Origin: Bacteroidota bacterium
GTDB taxonomy: Bacteria > Bacteroidota > Bacteroidia > Bacteroidales > F082
DNA length: 46,690 nt
Direction: 5' to 3'
Assembly (NCBI GenBank): GCA_003232915.1
Contig: QIKE01000128.1
Span: 1 to 46,690 of the forward strand
The first letter of the stretch is position 1, and each line of letters starts with the position of its first letter. The position numbers and the translations under genes are program-made. Positions 23,932 through 32,966 of this stretch are shown here, piece after piece. The notes under the pieces were generated by a model. The model saw only the letters and a program-made list of their open reading frames with translations. It did not search any database and was not told the origin of the DNA.

Positions 23932-25851
23932 ATGAAGTATTTACTTATAACACTCGCATTGATAGCCGACTTTGGCCTTCAGGCTCAAAAAACTCACCCT
24001 GTTATCAGAAGTAGTAATGTTCCTATAGTTTTTACGAATATCGTTGAAAGAAAAGGCGAATTTTATTACAAATTGCCAAAAACCGGTGACTTAGCTCCTG
24101 AAAAGATATCGCATACTTTTTACACATACAATAATATTGTTATTGAACCTCAAGGTACTGAAAACGGAATTGTTTTTGATTTCAACAAAGAAGACTTTTC
24201 AGGTACAATTTATTATGGGCTTTATGCTTACAAAGACGCAAAATATCCCTATCCGGTTATTTTTAAAAAAAGTGCTAAAATTATAAACGGTAAAGCCAAA
24301 ATTGATTTAAAACAATTAGGCGGTAAATACGATAATGCACATTACGGTCAAAGAGGGAAACTTAAACTTGGTTACCGCATTACTAATGTTTGGGGAGAAA
24401 TTTTGTATGACGGAAAAATTGAAATAAAAGGGAACGGCCCGTTTTCTATTGATTTATCTATAATCGAAGGCCCTTTTGTTAACAAATTGAAAGCAAATAG
24501 TGTGGTTATTTCGTTTAGGACAAACAGGCCGTGTACTCCTTATGTTGAAGTTAACGGAAAAAAATATTATGCGGCTCATCAAATAATGGAAAATATGTTT
24601 GGCGACATAAAGCACGAAATTGCCATACAGCATTTAAATCCGGAAACTACTTATAAATACACGGTACATTATGGAGATAACAACGAACATTATTCTTTCA
24701 AAACCGCGCCTAAAGAAGGCAGCCGGCATCCATTCACTTTTGCTTTTAGCAGCGGTTCGCGTAAAGGAAATGGCGGAGGAGAACGCGACATCTATGGTGT
24801 TAATGGCTACATCATAAAAAAAATGGCTGCTCTTGCTCTAAAAGAAAATGCTGTTTTCATGCAGTTTACCGGCAATTTGATTACCGGTTATTCTGACAAT
24901 GTGGGAGAACAACGGCTTGAGTACACCAACTGGAAAAGAACTATGGAACCCTTTTGGCATTATATGCCTTTTAATGTTGGACCGGGAAACCACGAAGCCT
25001 TACTTAAAGTCTTTGATGACGGTTCCAAATATGGTATTTCCGTTGACAGATTCCCTTTTAACAGTGTTTCGGACGAAAGAGTTTTTGCGGATGAATTTGT
25101 CAATCCCGTTAACGGACCGGCAAGCGAAGACGGCGTTTATTACGATCCTGATAAAAACACAATGAATTTCCCTCCTTATAAAGAAACTGCATATTATTAC
25201 ATTTACGACAATGTGGCTATAATTGTTGTGAATTCGGATTACTGGTACACCCCCAATGAATATCAAATATCCGAAACGGGTGGCAACCCACACGCCTACA
25301 TTATGGATAAGCAACTAAATTGGTTAAAAAAAACCATCGAACAGTTCGATCGAGATAAAAATATAGACTATATCTTCGTTACGTTACACTCTCCTGTTTT
25401 TCCCAATGCTGGACATGCAGGCGACGATATGTGGTATGGCGGTAATAATAAAGTACGCCCATATGTTGCTGGGAAACCTGTAAAGAAAGGAATTATCGAA
25501 CGCAGAGAAGAATTTTTAAATATTGTTGTAAACGAAAGTACGAAAGTGCTTGCTTTGCTTTGTGGCGATGAGCATACCTATTCCCGTTTGCACATAACCG
25601 ATAGTATGCCTCGCTATCCCGAACATTATAAGGGAAAAAGAGTACATCTTTCACGGCCGCTATGGCAAATTACCAATGGTTCGTCCGGAGCACCCTATTA
25701 TGGTTTGCAAAATATGCCTTGGACAAAATCGATAAAAAAATTCTCAACACAATACGCATTGGTGCTCTTTGACGTGGACGGGAAAAAAGTTAAACTGCGG
25801 GTTATCAATCCCGACACTCTAGAGGAAATTGAATCGGTAGAACTAAGGTAA
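23932..25851 (+). CDS. Secreted purple-acid-phosphatase-like metallophosphoesterase with altered ligands
   Basis: A 639-residue protein with signal peptide MKYLLITLALIADFGLQAQ. Residues about 170-260 look like the N-terminal fibronectin-type domain of purple acid phosphatases (FRTNRPCTPYVEV...LNPETTYKYTVHYG). The catalytic domain keeps GNHE (residues 352-355), VTLHSP and GDEH (545-548). The first-ligand region reads FSSGSRKG and the usual GDxxxGY reads GNLITGY (Asn315). As I recall, close Bacteroidota relatives carry Asp at both places. The protein is exported and probably acts in the periplasm or at the surface on phosphoesters, if it is active at all. Confidence 0.82.
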   Translation: MKYLLITLALIADFGLQAQKTHPVIRSSNVPIVFTNIVERKGEFYYKLPKTGDLAPEKISHTFYTYNNIVIEPQGTENGIVFDFNKEDFSGTIYYGLYAYKDAKYPYPVIFKKSAKIINGKAKIDLKQLGGKYDNAHYGQRGKLKLGYRITNVWGEILYDGKIEIKGNGPFSIDLSIIEGPFVNKLKANSVVISFRTNRPCTPYVEVNGKKYYAAHQIMENMFGDIKHEIAIQHLNPETTYKYTVHYGDNNEHYSFKTAPKEGSRHPFTFAFSSGSRKGNGGGERDIYGVNGYIIKKMAALALKENAVFMQFTGNLITGYSDNVGEQRLEYTNWKRTMEPFWHYMPFNVGPGNHEALLKVFDDGSKYGISVDRFPFNSVSDERVFADEFVNPVNGPASEDGVYYDPDKNTMNFPPYKETAYYYIYDNVAIIVVNSDYWYTPNEYQISETGGNPHAYIMDKQLNWLKKTIEQFDRDKNIDYIFVTLHSPVFPNAGHAGDDMWYGGNNKVRPYVAGKPVKKGIIERREEFLNIVVNESTKVLALLCGDEHTYSRLHITDSMPRYPEHYKGKRVHLSRPLWQITNGSSGAPYYGLQNMPWTKSIKKFSTQYALVLFDVDGKKVKLRVINPDTLEEIESVELR

Positions 25852-25929
25852 AAGCGATAACGACTAATCTCGGAACTTCTTACTTTTTCTATCCATACTC
25901 TAAAAGATTTTGAAATAGTTTATCTTTTT

Positions 25930-25961
25930 TTTGTTTTTTTAGGCATTAATGCATTACTTTG
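25930..25961 (+). promoter_or_regulatory. Predicted promoter of the acpP-fabF-rnc operon
   Basis: TTTG at 25930-25933, 20 nt, then TTACTTTG at 25954-25961 (seven of eight), 30 nt before the acpP ATG. Confidence 0.5.
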
Positions 25962-25991
25962 CAACCTGTTTAATTAAAAAAATTTATTCAT

Positions 25992-26225
25992 ATGTCAGAC
26001 ATTCGTTCAAGAGTTGTCAACATCATCGTTGACAAACTTGGTGTAGAAGAAAGTGAAGTAACCAACGAGGCAAGCTTCACCAATGATTTAGGCGCTGATT
26101 CGCTGGACACAGTAGAACTCATTATGGAATTTGAAAAGGAATTTAACCTCTCTATTCCCGATGAAGAAGCTGAGAAAATTGATACTGTAGGCAACGCCAT
26201 CGAATACATTGAAAATCATCAATAG
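25992..26225 (+). CDS. acpP: Acyl carrier protein
   Basis: A 77-residue acidic protein. The phosphopantetheine attachment Ser37 lies in [19 protein letters not shown], followed by [17 protein letters not shown]. It carries growing acyl chains in type II fatty acid synthesis. It is followed by fabF after 11 nt, the usual acpP-fabF pairing. Confidence 0.97.
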   Translation: MSDIRSRVVNIIVDKLGVEESEVTNEASFTNDLGADSLDTVELIMEFEKEFNLSIPDEEAEKIDTVGNAIEYIENHQ

Positions 26226-26236
26226 ACATTGATTCT

Positions 26237-27490
26237 ATGGAATTAAAACGGGTAGTTGTTACCGGACTTGGCGCAATTACTCCTATTGGTAATACTGTGG
26301 AGGAATTTTGGAGGTCGCTTCTTAACGGAGTTAGCGGAGCTTCCGAAATCACTCGTTTTGATGCATCAAAGTTCAAAACTCGGTTTGCTTGTGAGGTGAA
26401 GAACTTTGATGCGCAGCAGTATTTAGGCCGAAAGGAAGCGCGCAAATTTGACCGGTATGCACAATTAGGTATGTATGCGGCATCGCAGGCTGTGGAAGAC
26501 TCTAAACTGAACAGCGCTAATATTGATAACAATCAAGTAGGTGTAATTTGGGCTGCCGGTATCGGTGGGCTTGATACATTCATTAAAGAACTTGGTGATT
26601 TTAGCAGAGGCGACGGTACGCCACGATTTAACCCTTTCTTTATTCCTAAAATGATTGCCAACATTTGTGCCGGACACATCTCCATAAAATACGGGTTTAG
26701 AGGCCCTAATTTTGCTACTGTATCAGCCTGTGCCTCATCAGCCAATGCATTGTCGGATGCTTTTAATTATATACGTTTGGGAAAAGCTGTCGCTTTTGTT
26801 ACAGGTGGTTCCGAAGCAGCAATTTCACTAGCAGGTGTTGGAGGTTTTAATGCGATGCATGCCATGTCAACACGAAATGATGATCCGAAAACAGCTTCAC
26901 GACCCTTTGATAAAGATCGTGACGGTTTTGTTATCGGCGAAGGTGGAGGCGGTTTGATTTTTGAAGACATGGAACACGCTTGCGCAAGAGGAGCCAAAAT
27001 TTATGCCGAAGTGGCCGGAACAGGACTTTCCGGCGATGCTTACCATATGACTGCACCACACCCCGAAGGTCTTGGCGCTTACCTCTGTATGAACGCTGCA
27101 CTGAAAGATGCGAAAATGAAACCCGAAGACATTGATCATATTAATACACACGGAACTTCAACTCCTGTTGGCGATATAGTTGAACCTAAGGCTATAGTGA
27201 ATCTTTTTAAAGAACATACCTATAAAATAAATATCAACTCAACCAAGTCGATGACCGGACATTTGTTGGGCGGAGCCGGAGCCATTGAAGGTATAGCAAC
27301 ACTTCTATCTGTTAAAAACGATATTGTTCCGCCAACGATAAACCATTTTACCGATGACCCACAAATCGACAGCAAGCTGAACTTTACGTTTCACAATGCC
27401 GTTGAACGTAAAATAAATGCCGCATTGAGTAACACTTTTGGATTTGGCGGACACAATGCCTCTATTATTTTTAAAAAATTTAAAAAATAA
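26237..27490 (+). CDS. fabF: Beta-ketoacyl-ACP synthase II
   Basis: A 417-residue protein with the KAS II catalytic triad in context: Cys165 in TVSACASSANAL, His305 in NTHGTSTPVGD and His342 in MTGHLLGGAGAIE. The N-terminus RVVVTGLGAITPIGNTVEEFW and the C-terminal NTFGFGGHNASIIF are typical. It condenses malonyl-ACP with acyl-ACP in chain elongation. It is the second gene of the acpP-fabF-rnc operon. Confidence 0.97.
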   Translation: MELKRVVVTGLGAITPIGNTVEEFWRSLLNGVSGASEITRFDASKFKTRFACEVKNFDAQQYLGRKEARKFDRYAQLGMYAASQAVEDSKLNSANIDNNQVGVIWAAGIGGLDTFIKELGDFSRGDGTPRFNPFFIPKMIANICAGHISIKYGFRGPNFATVSACASSANALSDAFNYIRLGKAVAFVTGGSEAAISLAGVGGFNAMHAMSTRNDDPKTASRPFDKDRDGFVIGEGGGGLIFEDMEHACARGAKIYAEVAGTGLSGDAYHMTAPHPEGLGAYLCMNAALKDAKMKPEDIDHINTHGTSTPVGDIVEPKAIVNLFKEHTYKININSTKSMTGHLLGGAGAIEGIATLLSVKNDIVPPTINHFTDDPQIDSKLNFTFHNAVERKINAALSNTFGFGGHNASIIFKKFKK

Positions 27491-27501
27491 AATTTAACAA
27501 T

Positions 27502-28227
27502 TTGTTTTTTAAGAGTTATCTTCGATTTTATTTTTCTTTCAATAAAGAATTGAGAAAGTCTATTAAAAATATTTTTGGATTTTATCCTGAAAATATATTT
27601 ATATATAAACTTGCCTTACGCCACAAATCGGCCACCCTAAAGCAAAAAGGCGGGCTAAAAATTAATAACGAAAGACTCGAATATCTTGGTGATGCCGTTC
27701 TCGGTCTTGTAGTTGCCGATTATCTTTTCAAACGATTCCCTTTCAAAAACGAAGGTTTCTTAACCGAAATGCGCTCGAAAATTGTTAATCGCGCCACTTT
27801 AAATAAATTATCGAACAAATTGGGACTGAAAAATTATATGCATATCGGCAACTCTGAACAATATCATAGTCGCTCGGCAGGGGGTGATGCTTTCGAGGCA
27901 CTAGTAGGTGCAATTTATCTCGACAAAGGCTATAATTTTACGAAAAATACCCTCATTCGCTATATTCTAAATTTACATTACGATATCGAACAACTACAAA
28001 TAGAAGAAATAAGTTATAAAAGTAAAATGATTGAGTGGGCACAAAAAGAAAAGCACCGGCTTGAATTTGTAATGCAAGAAGAAAAAGAAGCGAAAGGAAA
28101 AAGCCGCTATGTGGTTACTACGGTAATAGATAATCAACACCTCGCTAAAGCTTACGATTATACTATTAAAGGTGCCGAAAATCTATCGGCCGAAAAAGCT
28201 TGGGCAAAATTAACGAAATTAGAATAA
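27502..28227 (+). CDS. rnc: Ribonuclease III
   Basis: A 241-residue protein. The signature NERLEYLGDAVLGLV carries catalytic Glu60 and Asp64, and GGDAFEALVGAIYLDKGY supplies the second acidic pair (Asp129, Glu132). A double-stranded RNA-binding domain fills about residues 165-241. It processes rRNA precursors and structured RNAs. The only plausible start is TTG at 27502, 11 nt after the fabF stop; no ATG occurs before the conserved domain. It ends 21 nt from convergent truB. Confidence 0.94.
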   Translation: MFFKSYLRFYFSFNKELRKSIKNIFGFYPENIFIYKLALRHKSATLKQKGGLKINNERLEYLGDAVLGLVVADYLFKRFPFKNEGFLTEMRSKIVNRATLNKLSNKLGLKNYMHIGNSEQYHSRSAGGDAFEALVGAIYLDKGYNFTKNTLIRYILNLHYDIEQLQIEEISYKSKMIEWAQKEKHRLEFVMQEEKEAKGKSRYVVTTVIDNQHLAKAYDYTIKGAENLSAEKAWAKLTKLE

Positions 28228-28248
28228 CTATTTCAATAAATAATGACT

Positions 28249-28950
28249 TTAATAATTTCCCGTTTCTTTCAAAATCCTTTCTTTAATTTTATCCAACGTA
28301 AATGCGTCGTTAACATTAAAATCGCCTATATGCGTACGTCTGAGAGCCGATAGATAAGCTCCGTTGTTTAATGCTTTGCCAAAATCGTTGGCCAACGAAC
28401 GGATGTATGTTCCTTTGCTGCATTTTACATAAAAATTAAGATTGGGCGGGTCGTAATTCAATAAGCGAAATTCGTTGATACATACTTTGCGAGCCTTTAG
28501 TTTTGGGTTTTCCTGTTTGCGTGCTAGTTGATATGCACGTTTACCATTGATTTTAATGGCAGAATAAGCAGGCGGAATTTGTTCAATTTCGCCGACAAAC
28601 CGTTTTGACGCCTCTGCAAAATTCTCTTCTTTTAAATCACTAATATCATAAGTGTTATTAACTTGCGTTTCTTTATCATAAGAAAGTGTGCTGGCGCCTA
28701 AGGTCATGGTACCCTCATACACTTTATCAAGACCTTGATATTTATCTATTTGCTTGGTTTTCTTTCCGGTGCAAACTATCAACAAGCCCGTTGCCAGCGG
28801 ATCAAGTGTGCCGGCATGTCCCATTTTCAGCTTTTTTATATTGTACATTTTTCTGATAAACGTACGAAGAAAATTCACCACGTCAAAGGACGTCCATTTT
28901 ATCGGCTTGTCTATCAAAAATACTTCACCTTCTGTAAAATGAAAACCCAT
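28249..28950 (-). CDS. truB: tRNA pseudouridine(55) synthase
   Basis: A 233-residue protein. FLIDKPIKWTSFDVV and GHAGTLDPLATGLL (catalytic Asp50) are diagnostic, with IPPAYSAIKINGKRAYQLAR and KGTYIRSLANDFG further on. It makes the T-loop pseudouridine of tRNAs. Its start codon overlaps the uppP stop by one base. The C-terminal PUA domain is short or absent, as in many bacterial members. Confidence 0.96.
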   Translation of the reverse strand: MGFHFTEGEVFLIDKPIKWTSFDVVNFLRTFIRKMYNIKKLKMGHAGTLDPLATGLLIVCTGKKTKQIDKYQGLDKVYEGTMTLGASTLSYDKETQVNNTYDISDLKEENFAEASKRFVGEIEQIPPAYSAIKINGKRAYQLARKQENPKLKARKVCINEFRLLNYDPPNLNFYVKCSKGTYIRSLANDFGKALNNGAYLSALRRTHIGDFNVNDAFTLDKIKERILKETGNY

Positions 28951-29822
28951 TATGAAATTGTTAAATCGACACCGAAAAAGTAGAGGATGAGGATAATAAG
29001 TCCCACAACAATACGATAGTAACCGAAAACCTGAAAACCGTGTTTAGTCAAATAGCTAATAAATGATTTGATGGCAAAAAACGCAACAATAAAAGCTACT
29101 ATGTTTCCAAAGAGCAAAATGTCGATATTTTCGATGTTGATAGCTTTGTAATTTTTTAGTAATTTATAAGCCGAGGCGGCAAACATGGTTGGAACAGCAA
29201 GAAAAAAAGAGAATTCGGCTGCGGTTTTTTTGTTCAATTTCAAGGTCATCCCACCAATGATTGTTGCCGCCGAACGCGACACTCCCGGTATCATAGCTAT
29301 CACCTGATAAAAACCGATAATAAGTGCTTTTTTATACGTAACTTCCTGTTTCTTATCAGGATGTTTAAACCAACGGTCGACAAAAACAAGTACAATTCCA
29401 CCGAGAATAAGCATAATTGCCACCACATAAACGCTTTCGAGCAATTGATTGATATAGTCGATGAGCAACAGACCGAAAAAAGCCGCCGGAAGAAAAGCAA
29501 TAAAAAGTTTGTAATAAAATTGCAGCGATTGCAAAAAACGTTTCCAATATAAGATAACTACCGAAAGAATAGCTCCAAACTGAATATTAATAATAAAAGC
29601 TTGAATAAAATCATTACTTTTCATGCCGAGAACACCTTCGGTAAGTATCATATGTCCGGTTGACGACACCGGAAGAAATTCGGTAAGACCCTCAACAATA
29701 GAAAGAATAAATGCATGCCACCAACTCAAATCATTTCCTGCCGCAACAAAAGAAGACAAAGAAAATATATCGGAAAAATTGTGTAGTCCCGAAAAAATAA
29801 CGGATAATAAACCTTCAAACAT
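28950..29822 (-). CDS. uppP: Undecaprenyl-diphosphatase
   Basis: A 290-residue membrane protein. The two BacA/UppP active-site blocks are present: EGLTEFLPVSSTGHMIL and MIPGVSRSAATIIGG. It dephosphorylates undecaprenyl diphosphate to recycle the cell-wall carrier lipid and can confer bacitracin resistance. The N-terminus has about 30 residues before the usual WxxAxILxxxEGLTEFLP start; no later Met would serve better. It lies between DUF3098 and truB, an order common in Bacteroidota. Confidence 0.96.
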   Translation of the reverse strand: MFEGLLSVIFSGLHNFSDIFSLSSFVAAGNDLSWWHAFILSIVEGLTEFLPVSSTGHMILTEGVLGMKSNDFIQAFIINIQFGAILSVVILYWKRFLQSLQFYYKLFIAFLPAAFFGLLLIDYINQLLESVYVVAIMLILGGIVLVFVDRWFKHPDKKQEVTYKKALIIGFYQVIAMIPGVSRSAATIIGGMTLKLNKKTAAEFSFFLAVPTMFAASAYKLLKNYKAINIENIDILLFGNIVAFIVAFFAIKSFISYLTKHGFQVFGYYRIVVGLIILILYFFGVDLTIS

Positions 29823-29826
29823 ATAG

Positions 29827-30096
29827 TTATCGGTTTTCGTGGTTTTTTTTCGGTTTTTTCAAAATGGTAAACAGCACCATACCATAACCCAGCAAAACCA
29901 AAACCGGTGCGATCGTTAAGCGCTGAAAGTTGAAAATACTTTCGTTGAAAATTTTGGGGTTATCGGAATGTCCGCCTATCATCAAAATAAAGCCGAGAGT
30001 AATCACTCCAAGGCTAATAAGCAACAAACGAAATTTTTCTTTTCCAAAGGCAAATTCCTTAGGAAGATTTTTTTGTGTTGAACGTTTTTGAACCAT
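29827..30096 (-). CDS. DUF3098 small membrane protein
   Basis: An 89-residue protein from the ATG at 30096 (MVQKRSTQKNLPKEFAFGKEKF); a TTG at 30114 would add six residues. It has two transmembrane helices separated by GGHSDNPKIFNESIFNFQRLTIAPV, the conserved DUF3098 loop. The family is restricted mainly to Bacteroidota and typically sits between ftsX and uppP, as here, hinting at a division or envelope role. The function is unknown. Confidence 0.85.
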   Translation of the reverse strand: MVQKRSTQKNLPKEFAFGKEKFRLLLISLGVITLGFILMIGGHSDNPKIFNESIFNFQRLTIAPVLVLLGYGMVLFTILKKPKKNHENR

Positions 30097-30150
30097 TTTG
30101 TGAATTTTTGTCAAAAATAAAGAGAAATAACGAAATAAACCGATAAAAAT

Positions 30151-31038
30151 TTATAAAAGATGTAATTTGTCAGAACGCAAGTGTAAATAGCGGCCAACAG
30201 CAAACCATGTGGAAACAGCCGAAATAATAATGCCAAGCAACAAAATGCTAACATATAGAATAACCATATTACGCGTGTTTTCGAGTAATGCAAGTTCCGG
30301 AATATTTTCTAAGGCTACCGTTATTAAACCGGTAAGCAGTATTAATGCTAAAATCGCACTGTAAGTTCCGTGAAAAATACTTTTTACAACAAAAGGCCGG
30401 CGTATAAAACTTTCGGTGGCCCCCACGAGTTGCATCCCATTAATGATAAAACGTTGAGAATAGATTGTCAAACGTATTGTGTTGTTGATTAATGCAATAG
30501 CTATAATAAGCAACAAAGCACTTAAAAACAAAGAAACCAATCCTATTTTCCTCAGATTTCTATTTATAACATGAACTAACGACTTTTGATAATATACCTC
30601 CTTTATAATCTTGTTTGCCATAAGCCGGTTTTCGATTTTAACAATACTGTCGTTATTTGCCCAATCGGCATTAAATCGCACATCAATGGAGGGAAGTAAC
30701 GGATTGTCATCATTGCCGAGAAATTGAACAAAATCGTTGCCTAAGGTCTTGGCCAATCGCTTGATTGCTTCCTCCCGTGTAATGTATTCGGTAGATTTTA
30801 CATAAGATTTTATATCCAATTGTTTTTGCAAATGAAGAATGTCTGCTTCTTTCACATTGGGATTTACAATTATCTCGAAACTAATATTTTCTTTAATATA
30901 ATCGGATAAAGCCTGAGCATGCATCATCAACAAACCGAAAAATCCAAGAGTAAACAATACCAGTGTCATACTAATAACGGTGGTAAAATAAGAGGTGCTA
31001 ATACGCCTGCGATAATATTTGTCGTCTTTTAATGCCAT
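30151..31038 (-). CDS. ftsX: Cell division protein FtsX
   Basis: A 295-residue protein with four transmembrane segments: one near residues 18-42, then a large extracytoplasmic domain (FEIIVNPNVKEADILHLQKQL...), and three in the C-terminal half. The motif GAT-ESFIRRPFVVKSIFHG matches FtsX. With the FtsE ATPase (not in the window) it couples division to peptidoglycan hydrolysis at the septum. It heads the ftsX-DUF3098-uppP-truB run. Confidence 0.93.
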   Translation of the reverse strand: MALKDDKYYRRRISTSYFTTVISMTLVLFTLGFFGLLMMHAQALSDYIKENISFEIIVNPNVKEADILHLQKQLDIKSYVKSTEYITREEAIKRLAKTLGNDFVQFLGNDDNPLLPSIDVRFNADWANNDSIVKIENRLMANKIIKEVYYQKSLVHVINRNLRKIGLVSLFLSALLLIIAIALINNTIRLTIYSQRFIINGMQLVGATESFIRRPFVVKSIFHGTYSAILALILLTGLITVALENIPELALLENTRNMVILYVSILLLGIIISAVSTWFAVGRYLHLRSDKLHLL

Positions 31039-31156
31039 TGTGCGGGCTAAATTAATAAATTTCGTGTTGGTGTAATGAACCTTTTTTGAAAAATTATTTT
31101 AATTTGCAATGAAGGTAAAATACGTTTTATCAGGGTAGTGAAAGCGGCAAAAGGAT

Positions 31157-31630
31157 TTACGAACGCAGGCCGGCTATCAAGCGGTGCGAATTGAGTATCA
31201 ACATCAGTGCATCGTCGATGTTGCGACAAATCATATCGGACGAAAGCAAAGTTTTTGAAGCTACTCCCTCTTCAAGAATAACAGCAATACCTAAAGCTGC
31301 TTTTTGTAGCATCAGATGATCATTGAATCCATTCCCAATAGCTATAACTGACGAAGCATCAAGGTTTTCCACATAGCGAGCCTTTGCAATATGTTGTTTT
31401 TCGTTTTTTAACACAACAAGATGAACGGGTAGTTTTTCGAAAGTGCTTACAGCAGTTTTAAAAGTATCGGCAGTAACCACATGGATTTTCACCTGTTCTG
31501 AAAGCTTTATCAGCAAGGGAATCACAGCCGACAACAAGCGTCCGTCCACAGCCAAAGTACCGTTAAAATCAAGCACAATATGACGGATACGGAGATTTTT
31601 TCCACCGGGTATATCAATAGAAATAGCCAT
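31157..31630 (-). CDS. HAD-superfamily protein, soluble P-type-ATPase-like
   Basis: A 157-residue protein. HAD motif I appears as VLDFNGTLAVDG (Asp21 present; the usual second Asp is Asn23), motif II as VVTADT, and motif IV as GNGFNDHLML. This resembles the small 'soluble P-type ATPase' group, in which only the phosphorylation core is kept. Loss of the second motif I Asp is expected for ATPase-like rather than phosphatase-like HADs. It overlaps the end of rseP by 1 nt, so the two are translationally linked. The role is unknown. Confidence 0.78.
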   Translation of the reverse strand: MAISIDIPGGKNLRIRHIVLDFNGTLAVDGRLLSAVIPLLIKLSEQVKIHVVTADTFKTAVSTFEKLPVHLVVLKNEKQHIAKARYVENLDASSVIAIGNGFNDHLMLQKAALGIAVILEEGVASKTLLSSDMICRNIDDALMLILNSHRLIAGLRS

Positions 31631-32961
31631 TATTTATTAAAAAGCTTTATTATGTCGTTACCATTTGCGAGAATAAGCAAACTAAAAAGGATAACCATTC
31701 CTACAATTTGTGCATATTCCAGAAATTTATCACTCGGTTTGCGGCGGGCAATAATTTCATAAAGCAGGAACAATACATGGCCTCCGTCAAGTGCCGGAAT
31801 AGGCAACACATTTAAAATGGCTAGCATAATCGAAAGAAATGCTGTCAATCGCCAAAAACTTTCCCAATGCCATACCGCCGGAAAAATACTGCCAATAGTA
31901 ATAAATCCACCAACACTTTCGTAAGCTTTTACTTTAGGTGAAAACAACAACTTCAATTGTTTTAAGTAGTTGCCTATACCTGTCCATGTTTTCCGGAAAC
32001 CTGCCGGAATAGCTTCTCCGAAAGAATAATCCTTTTTATGAAGTTTGAAGAAAGCCGTAAGATTAGCTTCGGGATAAACCCCGATAAGACCTTTGTCGTC
32101 AAGTTGCATTGGCAAGTTTATACTATCGTTACCCCGCTTGATATTAATAACAACCGATTTGTTTTTGTGTTTTTGTATTTCTTGCCTGAATTCTTCAAAA
32201 TAGCGAATATACTGTCCGTTGATGCCAACAATAGTATCGCCGATTTGCATACCTGCAGCTTTTGCTACCGATTTTTTAGCAAATTTGTTACAAACAAAAG
32301 GAAACCGCGGTGCGATAAACAGCGGCGATTTCTGCTTAATCATTTTATTCAGGCTACCGTTGGGAAACACAATGGTAACAGTATCGTAATTGCGTATTAC
32401 TTTGGCTGTTCTGGCTTCGTTAAGAATAATGTCGGCAGGAATTTTATTGAAATCGGGCTCAAAATAATTGTCAATGGCAATGATTTTGTCTCCGTTTTCG
32501 AATCCCATTTGTTGTGCCAAACTATCAACACTGATACCATATTTGTTGGCCTCGGAAGTGGGTAAGTATTCTTCGCCATAAAAGCTAAGCATAGCCACAT
32601 AAATAACAATAGCGAGTACAACGTTCATAGTAACACCGCCAAGCATAATTATCAATCGTTGCCAGGCCGGTTTCGAACGAAATTCCCAAGGTTGCGGTGG
32701 CTTTTTCAATTGCTCTTTGTCCAACGACTCATCTATCATGCCGGCAATTTTTACATAACCACCCAAAGGCAACCATCCTAATCCATATTCTGTACCTTTG
32801 TAGTTGAATTTAAAAATAGAAAACCAAGGATTGAAAAACAGATAAAATTTTTCGACTTTTGTTTTGAAAATTTTTGCCGCAATAAAATGTCCGAACTCGT
32901 GGACAATTACAAGTATTGATAAACTTAAAATAAGTTGTAAGGCTTGAACTAATATTTCCAT
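31630..32961 (-). CDS. rseP: RIP metalloprotease RseP
   Basis: A 443-residue site-2 protease. Zinc motif HEFGH (residues 21-25) lies in the first membrane helix, and PIPALDGGHVLFLLYE in the C-terminal helix supplies the third ligand. Two PDZ-like segments occupy the periplasmic part (GFENGDKIIAIDN and GMQIGDTIVGINGQY). It cleaves membrane-anchored anti-sigma factors or signal peptides within the bilayer. It lies 5 nt after dxr, in the usual dxr-rseP pair. Confidence 0.95.
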   Translation of the reverse strand: MEILVQALQLILSLSILVIVHEFGHFIAAKIFKTKVEKFYLFFNPWFSIFKFNYKGTEYGLGWLPLGGYVKIAGMIDESLDKEQLKKPPQPWEFRSKPAWQRLIIMLGGVTMNVVLAIVIYVAMLSFYGEEYLPTSEANKYGISVDSLAQQMGFENGDKIIAIDNYFEPDFNKIPADIILNEARTAKVIRNYDTVTIVFPNGSLNKMIKQKSPLFIAPRFPFVCNKFAKKSVAKAAGMQIGDTIVGINGQYIRYFEEFRQEIQKHKNKSVVINIKRGNDSINLPMQLDDKGLIGVYPEANLTAFFKLHKKDYSFGEAIPAGFRKTWTGIGNYLKQLKLLFSPKVKAYESVGGFITIGSIFPAVWHWESFWRLTAFLSIMLAILNVLPIPALDGGHVLFLLYEIIARRKPSDKFLEYAQIVGMVILFSLLILANGNDIIKLFNK

Positions 32962-32966
32962 TCGTA

